From NCBI GenBank assembly GCA_014804285.1, contig JAAVAA010000090.1, positions 1-5,093 of the forward strand: DNA of 5,093 nucleotides, written 5' to 3'. The notes beneath the pieces were generated by a model, which saw nothing but the letters and a program-made list of their open reading frames with translations, did not search any database and was not told the DNA's origin. Made by a program: the position numbers and the translations under genes. Below are positions 1 to 4,925 of the stretch, in pieces (positions within the stretch are counted from its first letter, which is position 1; every line of letters begins with the position of its first letter). The DNA is from Lachnospiraceae bacterium (GTDB lineage: Bacteria; Bacillota; Clostridia; Lachnospirales; Lachnospiraceae).

Positions 1-339
1 GTTCCTGATATTGATTGCTGGATTGATGCAGCCGGAGCAGAAAGTATTTTGGAATCCTATATGCAGTACGGAAAAATTATCAGCCGGTTTGTTGTCGTGG
101 CGGTAAACAATAAGCCACGTAAAATTGATCTTTTGCATTTAACCTATGCCCAGAAAAGCCTTATCGGTTCCGGTGGTTATTTCCCAGAGGATGTCAGGGA
201 CGTTTTGACAATTATGGCAAGCAAAAAATGGGATTTGGAATCCATTATTACACAGGAATTTCCGCTGGAAGAGATTTCCCAAGCAATTCAAACCGCAGCT
301 GATCCGGGGAGGGCATTTAATGTGACAATTCGTTTTTGA
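1..339 (+). CDS. Medium-chain (zinc-type) alcohol dehydrogenase, C-terminal part only
   Basis: This is the last 112 codons of a gene that starts before the window; the frame is open from base 1 and ends at TGA 337-339. Proteins of the medium-chain dehydrogenase/reductase family oxidise alcohols or polyols with NAD(P) in the cytoplasm and usually have about 340-350 residues, so about one third is present. The visible part begins in the Rossmann NAD-binding half: a strand ending in an acidic patch and DAAG (residues 8-11, PDIDCWIDAAG) is the usual VDxxG-type motif. A later ALIGSGGYFPEDV-like segment (SLIGSGGYFPEDV) and a closing 'FPLEEISQAIQTA' helix are the typical family C-terminus. The catalytic zinc ligands lie upstream of the window, so substrate cannot be judged; sorbitol/butanediol/threonine dehydrogenase-like enzymes are all possible. 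A terminator follows at 369-399, so it is not co-transcribed with the genes to the right. Confidence 0.85.
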   Translation, partial: VPDIDCWIDAAGAESILESYMQYGKIISRFVVVAVNNKPRKIDLLHLTYAQKSLIGSGGYFPEDVRDVLTIMASKKWDLESIITQEFPLEEISQAIQTAADPGRAFNVTIRF

Positions 340-368
340 ATTTGTGATAGAGAAGTAACGGCTTAGGA

Positions 369-399
369 GCAGAGACTCGAGAGAGTCCCTGCTTTTTTT
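369..399 (+). terminator. Rho-independent terminator of the dehydrogenase gene
   Basis: GCAGAGACTC (369-378) pairs with GAGTCCCTGC (383-392) around a GAGA loop, with one A/C mismatch in a 10-bp stem. Seven T residues (393-399) follow directly. It lies 30 bases after the dehydrogenase stop codon, the usual place for an intrinsic terminator. Confidence 0.88.
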
Positions 400-427
400 G
401 ATGGACAAAATTAAACTCATCACTTGA

Positions 428-586
428 CAATGTTGCATAGAGCTTATGGCACTGGAAAGGACCGGGGCAGACCTCACGCCGGAGGAAACGGAACAGCTTG
501 CAGCATACCGCCGGAAGAAAGCCGACCAGCAGAGGGCAAGGCGGGAGGGAAAGAAAAGCAACCAGCCGAAAAGGAAAGTCAGTTAG
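428..586 (+). pseudogene. GC-rich gene tail, probable mobile-element remnant
   Basis: One frame is open from just after a TGA at 425-427 to TAG at 584-586. It reads about 52 residues, and from ATG 446 it gives 46 residues: MALERTGADLTPEETEQLAAYRRKKADQ and a very basic, Arg/Lys/Gln-rich end. There is no Shine-Dalgarno sequence in front of ATG 446, and the reading looks like the charged C-terminal tail of a longer protein, not a complete small one. The stretch is visibly richer in G+C than the sigma factor gene downstream. Such tails are frequent in proteins of clostridial integrative elements (recombinases, relaxases and accessory proteins), but I do not recognise the family. I infer the scar of an element that was mostly deleted. 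A genuine 46-residue basic protein is the alternative. Confidence 0.45.
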
Positions 587-621
587 CGGGAGAAGCCCCG
601 CGCCGGGAGGAACAAAAGAAG

Positions 622-770
622 CATTGCGGAAATGTGCATAACAGGCTATGGAATCATGGATAACCCTGTTCACAGCACATGGAAAAGCTAAAGAGCAGCT
701 TTCCCACGTCCTGCAAACAGGGTTACCCACAATTCCATAAGACAGCCAGTTATACACATTACCACGAATG
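622..770. repeat. Large imperfect inverted repeat with symmetric DnaA-box-like motifs
   Basis: Two arms of about 68-74 bases, roughly four fifths matching, surround a 7-base centre (690-696). The central stem pairs 673-689 with 697-713. It is followed by a perfect 10-bp block (661-670 with 716-725), then 648-659 with 727-738, 631-647 with 744-760 after a 5-base bulge (739-743), and 622-629 with 762-770 at the base. Each arm carries a TTATNCACA match: TTATGCACA on the minus strand at 633-641 and TTATACACA on the plus strand at 750-758. Weaker versions lie inside at 655-663 (minus) and 723-731 (plus). It lies between the mobile-element remnant and the sigma factor promoter region. It could be a replication- or transfer-related site of the lost element, or a MITE-like repeat. 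No gene is visible in it. Confidence 0.75.
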
Positions 771-818
771 TCGACTACTACGGAATCTCCCTCATTCCTA
801 CCTAGAAGATATTAAAAA

Positions 819-849
819 TTGAATTGCGATAAAAAAGATATGCTATAAT
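819..849 (+). promoter_or_regulatory. Candidate sigma-A promoter with extended -10, upstream of the sigma factor gene
   Basis: TATAAT (844-849) is a perfect -10 box preceded by TG at 841-842, an extended -10. The best -35 is TTGAAT (819-824) at a long 19-base spacing, so the extended -10 probably carries the promoter. It would give a leader of about 105 bases before ATG 961. A second TATAAT at 911-916 lacks a well-spaced -35. Confidence 0.5.
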
Positions 850-880
850 TCTTCTGCAAAACAAAGAATTTTATTTTTTT

Positions 881-905
881 TACAACCAAAATGACAAAAT
901 CCGTA
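881..905 (+). promoter_or_regulatory. Weak candidate ECF-type (autoregulated) promoter
   Basis: TACAAC (881-886), 15 bases and CGTA (902-905) resemble the AAC / CGT core elements used by many ECF sigma factors, which often transcribe their own gene. The spacing is one or two bases short of the usual 16-17, and both elements are short, so this is only a suggestion. The same region contains ATGACA (891-896) and TATAAT (911-916), 14 bases apart, which is too close for a good sigma-A promoter. Confidence 0.2.
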
Positions 906-960
906 CTTAGTATAATGGAGGCTGTTTAGCTACAAAATGACAAGGAGGTGAATACATACT

Positions 961-1518
961 ATGGATGACGAGACGATTGTAAGTCTTTACTGGGCAAGAG
1001 ATGAAAGCGCGATTGCAGAAACATCTTCAAAATATGGCGGACTTTGTAATCATATTGCAAACAACATTCTCTCAAACTACCAAGACAGGGAAGAATGTAT
1101 CAATGATAGTTACCTTGCAGTCTGGAATGCAATTCCATATAAACATCCAAACAAATTTTCTGTATTTCTAAGCAGGATTGTCAGAAATCTGGCTTTGAAA
1201 AAATATGAATATATTTCTGCTGCCAAAAGAAATCCGGCTATAGTCACATCATTAGAAGAATTAGGTGACTGCGTATCTGGAACGGATAGCATAGAGTCGG
1301 AAATCGAAAAAAGGAACATAGAAAATACGATTAACAAATTTCTCTGGCGGTTAGATGAAGAAAAAAGAAATGTATTTATACGGCGGTATTGGTATTTTGA
1401 TTCAATCGAAACTATCTGCAAATATACAGGTTTTAGCCAAAGCAAGGTAAAATCCATGCTATACGAAATGCGCCGTAAGTTGAAAAAGTATTTAGAAAGT
1501 GAGGGTATCAAAATATGA
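961..1518 (+). CDS. RNA polymerase sigma factor, sigma-70 family (ECF-like)
   Basis: The product is a 185-residue cytoplasmic sigma factor that would direct RNA polymerase to a small set of promoters. Region 2 spans about residues 18-90: the helix with REECINDSYLAVWNAIP matches the region 2.1-2.2 core that contacts the beta' clamp, and FLSRIVRNLALKKY matches region 2.3-2.4. A linker (about 95-122) leads to region 4 at about 125-181, where FIRRYWYFDSIETICKYTGFSQSKVKSMLYEMRRKLKKYL is a clear helix-turn-helix for the -35 element. Length and two-domain layout fit ECF factors. It is a type often seen in Lachnospiraceae, beginning 'xxxIVxLYWARDExAI'. The ATG at 961 is chosen for the strong AAGGAGGTG at 942-950, ten bases upstream. 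The stop overlaps the next start (ATGA, 1515-1518), the usual arrangement with a cognate anti-sigma factor. Its target promoters are not known from this window. Confidence 0.95.
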   Translation: MDDETIVSLYWARDESAIAETSSKYGGLCNHIANNILSNYQDREECINDSYLAVWNAIPYKHPNKFSVFLSRIVRNLALKKYEYISAAKRNPAIVTSLEELGDCVSGTDSIESEIEKRNIENTINKFLWRLDEEKRNVFIRRYWYFDSIETICKYTGFSQSKVKSMLYEMRRKLKKYLESEGIKI

Positions 1519-2126
1519 ATAAAAAACAGCTTTCCGAACATATTGGGAACATTGATGACCGGCTTGTTGAACAGGCAGAGAATATCCCAAATTACAGACA
1601 ACTGCATCACCGTCAGACAATAAGACGCTTCCTTACTGTCGCCGCAGCTTTTGTGCTTATGGCTTGCAGCTTTAGTGCAGGCGCGTTTGCCTTTGCCCGT
1701 GAAACAGTGGTTGAAGTGCCAGTAGAGCAGGAAATGATAAAGTTGGAAGAAATCAATCTTACACTGATCCTGCCCGATGATTGGAAAGGAAAATATTCTG
1801 TAGAAGCTAATGGTCAGAATTATATTGTTTATCACACACAGGTCAGAAAAGATGTCAGTGCAGGGATAGACGCATTTGACGGCGGTGTCCTGTTTTATAT
1901 CGTCTGCTATGAGGAATCCATGACACCGGAACAATTCATAGAAAAGGGATATGATTTTGTCCAGTACCGTTATCTGTTTTCTACCAGCGATAAAACTTAC
2001 ATTCTCTGCTATCCAAGTGATGTACAGTGGAATCCCGAAAATTCAGAACAGGAAACGGAATATCTGGGAATGGAGGGAGAAATAAAAGATATTAAGTTTG
2101 TGGTTGACAATATCCTTGCGGACTGA
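1515..2126 (+). CDS. Single-pass membrane protein, probable anti-sigma factor/sensor for the upstream sigma factor
   Basis: The product has 203 residues. About 38 residues lie inside the cell (basic, with HHRQTIRR just before the membrane), one transmembrane helix spans about 39-61 (FLTVAAAFVLMACSFSAGAFAFA), and about 140 residues lie outside. The start codon overlaps the sigma factor stop by ATGA, with GAGGG at 1501-1505 as a modest ribosome binding site. This implies translational coupling and, with the topology, an anti-sigma role. The inner part is much shorter than a classical anti-sigma domain, and I see no HxxxCxxC zinc motif, so binding would need a short helix only. The outer part has a strand, LPDDW (86-90), further strands, and an acidic C-terminal segment ending KDIKFVVDNILAD; this resembles PsbP/Mog1-like or DUF4367-like sensor folds, without a firm match. 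The anti-sigma role is inferred from context. Confidence 0.75.
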   Translation: MNKKQLSEHIGNIDDRLVEQAENIPNYRQLHHRQTIRRFLTVAAAFVLMACSFSAGAFAFARETVVEVPVEQEMIKLEEINLTLILPDDWKGKYSVEANGQNYIVYHTQVRKDVSAGIDAFDGGVLFYIVCYEESMTPEQFIEKGYDFVQYRYLFSTSDKTYILCYPSDVQWNPENSEQETEYLGMEGEIKDIKFVVDNILAD

Positions 2127-2204
2127 AAATGTTTTGAATCTTGAAACAGGCATGGTGGGAATGCTGAACGTAAGGTATTTTTGTTCATAACCATATAGTT
2201 TTAC

Positions 2205-2234
2205 TTGAAAAGTTATGCAAAATATCCATAAAAT
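2205..2234 (+). promoter_or_regulatory. Candidate sigma-A promoter of the lipoprotein gene
   Basis: TTGAAA (2205-2210) and TAAAAT (2229-2234) are separated by 18 bases, each close to the consensus boxes. Transcription would begin near 2241, just at the left arm of the hairpin at 2242-2274. This gives a short leader of about 45 bases. Confidence 0.45.
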
Positions 2235-2241
2235 TACATAG

Positions 2242-2274
2242 CTCCTTCGTATCTGTATCAGATAGATCAAGGAG
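2242..2274 (+). promoter_or_regulatory. Leader hairpin that pairs with the Shine-Dalgarno sequence of the lipoprotein gene
   Basis: CTCCTT (2242-2247) is the exact complement of AAGGAG (2269-2274), the core of the AAGGAGG ribosome binding site placed 11 bases before ATG 2287. Between them TATCTG (2250-2255) pairs perfectly with CAGATA (2259-2264) around a TAT loop. The result is a 12-bp hairpin with one internal loop (CG opposite GATC). Folding would hide the ribosome binding site, so it may hold translation low until something opens it. The effect is inferred; the pairing is seen directly. Confidence 0.6.
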
Positions 2275-2286
2275 GAAGTACAAATT

Positions 2287-3300
2287 ATGAAAAATAGACG
2301 TTTAATGATCCTGTTGCTGTCAGTGTTATTGTCGGGATTGACTTTATGCGGATGTCAAGACCGCTCCGTCCCGGAATCACAGACAGATAATGTGTCCATA
2401 ATGAATGCATTTAGCTCGGAAACTCAGGAGGTATCAGAATTTCCGGAAGCATCAGAAGAGGGGAATTTGGCAGACAGCACATCGGAAAATCCTTTCCCTG
2501 TGGAGGCAGCACAGGGAGGCCCCTATGGAAAAATTGCCATTTCCCTGCCGGAGGGATGGAGCTTTGAGACTTGTCCGATGGACAGCGAAAGTCTCATTTA
2601 CGGTATGTATGGAATTCATTTTTATCCGGAAGATGTGAAGGAAGGATATATTGAGATTACTTATATTAAGCCATTTGGAGTCTGCGGAACAGGGTTGAAA
2701 AGTGAAAATGCGGATATTGCAGGGCAGCAGGCCAGCATTGGAACTTATGATGAACATGAATATTGGGACTTTATTTCCTTTCATGGAGAGTATGAAGGTG
2801 TTGTCGCATACACTTATTTGGTAGAGGACTGGTGGGACAAATACCATGAGCAGGTGCGGGATATTCTCAATACCCTGTCCTTTCAGTCAGCGGAAAGAGA
2901 AGGTGGCGCTTATATCTATCATGAGGAGTCGGAGATTACTGCTCTGGGACTTGAATTTTCTTTGAAAAATATTTCATCTGCCGGGGCAACACTTGTCTTT
3001 TATCAGTATGACCCGGATGCACCTACAGGAGAGCTGGATTTTGGGGATGAATTTGAATTGGAAGTTCAAAATGACGGTAAATGGGAGAGAGTCTATGACA
3101 TCTTGGAAGGGGAGTATGGATTTAATGATATTGCTCATGTCATTGCCACTGGACAAAGTTTGGAAGTGGATTTAAGCTGGGAATGGATATATGGAAAGCT
3201 TCCGGCAGGAGAATATCGGATCAAAAAGGAGATCCATGATTTCCGGGGAACCGGAGATTATGATGAATATGCGGTTTATGCACATTTTGTATTAAATTAA
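2287..3300 (+). CDS. Secreted lipoprotein with a C-terminal bacterial Ig-like domain
   Basis: The product has 337 residues. It opens with MKNRRLMILLLSVLLSGLTLCGC, a type II signal peptide whose lipobox L-C-G-C puts the lipidated cysteine at residue 23, so the mature protein sits on the outer face of the membrane. Residues 24-77 are a Ser/Glu/Asn-rich, probably unfolded spacer. Residues about 80-199 form a domain with KIAISLPEGW (82-91), GYIEITYI, and a final VRDILNTLSF. Residues about 208-337 look like the Ig-like domain common in Firmicutes lipoproteins (Big_14-like): SLKNIS, FGDEFELEVQNDGKWERV, then LPAGEYRIKKEI and a closing strand YAVYAHFVL. ATG 2287 has AAGGAGG at 2269-2275. No catalytic residues are evident, and a sensing or binding role is inferred. 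It may belong to the regulon of the sigma factor upstream. The specific function is unknown. Confidence 0.85.
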   Translation: MKNRRLMILLLSVLLSGLTLCGCQDRSVPESQTDNVSIMNAFSSETQEVSEFPEASEEGNLADSTSENPFPVEAAQGGPYGKIAISLPEGWSFETCPMDSESLIYGMYGIHFYPEDVKEGYIEITYIKPFGVCGTGLKSENADIAGQQASIGTYDEHEYWDFISFHGEYEGVVAYTYLVEDWWDKYHEQVRDILNTLSFQSAEREGGAYIYHEESEITALGLEFSLKNISSAGATLVFYQYDPDAPTGELDFGDEFELEVQNDGKWERVYDILEGEYGFNDIAHVIATGQSLEVDLSWEWIYGKLPAGEYRIKKEIHDFRGTGDYDEYAVYAHFVLN

Positions 3301-3398
3301 AATCTGTTTCTTTTACCGAGATGAAAGTTGTATTGCAAGTTTTACAGCCGGCATCACAAGGCGGCAATATCAGAAAAAGGGAAGAAGGGAGAGTGGCG

Positions 3399-3968
3399 AT
3401 GGCAACAGAAAAAAAGCTGGACTGTGTGATTTTAGGGCTGTTAAGTCATGAAGATCTGACCGGTTATGAAATAAAAAAGCGGATGGATACCACCTTAAAG
3501 TATTTCTGGGGGGCAAGCTATGGAAGTATTTACCCGACCTTAAGTGAATTGGTGAGGCGGGGACTTGCGGTTCGGGAGGAATGCGACGAAAATAAAAGGA
3601 ACAAACAAATCTATGCGATCACCGAGGCCGGAAGAGAATATCTGAAGGAGTGGCTGAAACAGCCGGCCGAAAGGGACGAGATTCGTTATGAGACTCTTTT
3701 GAAGCTGTTTTTCGGAAACGAACAGGGAGAAGCCCAGACGATAGCACACATAGAGGATTTTCGTGAAAAGACGGAAAAAGAAATGGAATATCTTCTGGAA
3801 GCGGAAAGAGATCTGAAAGAGTGTCTCGAGGATGATGACACCCACAAATATTATCTTCTCACCGTGGAGTTTGGAATTAAAACTTATTGCGCATACTTAG
3901 AGTGGTGCAGGGAAGCAAAGGAATTTCTGGAAAAAGACAAAAAGAAGGAGCAGGGAAACTATGAATAA
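3399..3968 (+). CDS. PadR-family transcriptional regulator
   Basis: The product has 189 residues and is a cytoplasmic DNA-binding regulator, usually a repressor. The N-terminal winged helix spans about 7-82: LDCVILGLLSHEDLTGYEIKKRM, then GSIYPTLSELVRRGL (the recognition helix with the family's S-IYP-L---G pattern) and KQIYAITEAGREYL (the wing and the following helix). The C-terminal part, about 88-180, is helical and charged and ends in a long helix, as in the AphA/Vir-like dimerisation domain of PadR-s subfamily 2. I chose ATG 3399 because AAGGGAG at 3385-3391 sits seven bases upstream; the earlier in-frame ATG 3321 and GTG 3393 lack usable sites. It overlaps the next gene by 8 bp, so the membrane protein is the likely partner in its circuit. 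No PadR-type palindrome (ATGT-N8-ACAT) was found upstream. The 98-base gap to the lipoprotein gene has no terminator, so read-through from it is possible. Confidence 0.93.
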   Translation: MATEKKLDCVILGLLSHEDLTGYEIKKRMDTTLKYFWGASYGSIYPTLSELVRRGLAVREECDENKRNKQIYAITEAGREYLKEWLKQPAERDEIRYETLLKLFFGNEQGEAQTIAHIEDFREKTEKEMEYLLEAERDLKECLEDDDTHKYYLLTVEFGIKTYCAYLEWCREAKEFLEKDKKKEQGNYE

Positions 3969-4791
3969 AAAAACAATATTGATCAGCATTATTGCAGTAA
4001 TTATTTTGATTTTGGCAGGCGTATTTATATGGATGTTTTTGGGAAAAGGCGGTAAGGCGGATATGGATCAGGAAGCAGTCACGGCAATGTATATTCCTTT
4101 TGGGGAAGAGGGATATATCTTTGTAAGCGAACAGGCGGGAGTTTTTACCGTCACATTCCCGGAGGAAATTTATGATATTAACGGGAGCAAAATTACACAG
4201 GAGCAGTTGGTGAAAGGGAATGTGGTAAAAATTTACGGAAACGGGATCATGCTGGAATCTTATCCGGGACAGTATCCGGGGGTTACGAAGGTGGAGGTGA
4301 TAGAGCAGGGGGATCCATCGGATGCCGATGCTTATCAGAATCTGGTGGACGAAATATACACAGAACCGGATCCGGCGGAACCGCCCACCATGAATCTGGG
4401 ATATACTACGGATCTGGCGTCCGTTACTGTGATGGTGAACCGGGGCGGATATGAATGGGTCTATATTGATAAAGATTACTTAAGTAATGCAGTAGTTGCA
4501 GACGCAGCCCATGTGCTTCAGTGGAAAATCGGAGAGGAATTGGCAGATGTGAAAATTACGGAGCCTTTGGATATTACACTTTATTTTTCACAGATGCCTG
4601 AAGAGGTGGAAGTGGTTCGTTATGATTCTGAACTTCTGGGTACAGAGAATATACCGGAGGGTGAGACAGTCGTTGTTGAGAAAAAGGATGGAGAGTTTGT
4701 GCTTACCGGTGTCACGGGAGGTTATGTCTATGATGTGACTGGTATCTGGGAGAACGGTAGAGCGAATTATGGATTTATTACGGTGGAATAA
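3961..4791 (+). CDS. Membrane-anchored extracytoplasmic protein of unknown function
   Basis: The product has 276 residues. A basic MNKK start and a hydrophobic helix at about 5-28 (ILISIIAVIILILAGVFIWMFLG) act as an uncleaved anchor; there is no lipobox cysteine. Residues about 42-116 are strand-rich with YDINGSKITQEQLVKGNVVKIYG, a pattern like the OB-fold-like DUF3221/YobA proteins, but this is only a resemblance. An acidic linker with EPDPAEPP (135-142) leads to residues about 147-276, a second strand-rich domain ending GGYVYDVTGIWENGRANYGFITV, close in style to the Ig-like end of the lipoprotein upstream. GAAGGAG at 3944-3950 lies 10 bases before ATG 3961, inside the padR-like gene, and the 8-bp overlap suggests translational coupling. 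Its context suggests a target or partner of the PadR regulator. I do not recognise a specific function. Confidence 0.8.
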   Translation: MNKKTILISIIAVIILILAGVFIWMFLGKGGKADMDQEAVTAMYIPFGEEGYIFVSEQAGVFTVTFPEEIYDINGSKITQEQLVKGNVVKIYGNGIMLESYPGQYPGVTKVEVIEQGDPSDADAYQNLVDEIYTEPDPAEPPTMNLGYTTDLASVTVMVNRGGYEWVYIDKDYLSNAVVADAAHVLQWKIGEELADVKITEPLDITLYFSQMPEEVEVVRYDSELLGTENIPEGETVVVEKKDGEFVLTGVTGGYVYDVTGIWENGRANYGFITVE

Positions 4792-4841
4792 CAGCATTGC
4801 TAAATTAACGTTTAGATTGGGTATGTGTATGTGAAACGGCC

Positions 4842-4925
4842 GCTCATAATAAAACAAATCCTACGTCACCACGCTAGATAAAGCGTGCGCGAATTGGTTC
4901 CTTAAGGATTTGTTTTATTATGAGC
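4842..4925. repeat. Perfect 20-bp inverted repeat around a 44-base loop with an inner hairpin
   Basis: GCTCATAATAAAACAAATCC (4842-4861) and its exact reverse complement (4906-4925) enclose 44 bases. Within them CACGCT (4870-4875) pairs with AGCGTG (4882-4887). The arms match with no error, so chance is unlikely. No target-site duplication is visible outside the arms. No run of T follows the right arm, although the arm itself is T-rich, so a bidirectional terminator of the preceding gene, a MITE-like unit or part of the structured RNA are all open. Confidence 0.85.

Noticed and set aside
424..663. Open frame of 79 codons starting TTG/ATG near 424-431
   Set aside because: It reads the same GC-rich stretch in another frame, giving Gly/Glu/Lys-rich low-complexity sequence that runs into the palindrome. 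There is no ribosome binding site, and the frame ending at 586 looks more protein-like.
1110..1934. Long open frame on the minus strand (274 codons)
   Set aside because: It lies opposite the sigma factor and its membrane partner, both strongly supported. The translation is Cys/Phe/Ile-rich without any recognisable motif, and there is no ribosome binding site at its start.
2142..2172. TGAAAC ... CGTA as an ECF promoter for the lipoprotein gene
   Set aside because: The two elements (2142-2147 and 2169-2172) are 21 bases apart, well beyond the usual 16-17, so they are probably a chance match.
2127..2200. Terminator after the sigma/anti-sigma unit
   Set aside because: Only short stems were found (GCAT/ATGC near 2150-2164), with a small T run more than ten bases further on. 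This is too weak to call.
3321..3398. Longer start (ATG 3321) for the PadR gene
   Set aside because: It would add 26 residues before the normal PadR beginning and has no Shine-Dalgarno sequence. GTG 3393 has its purine run directly abutting. ATG 3399 has a well-placed AAGGGAG.
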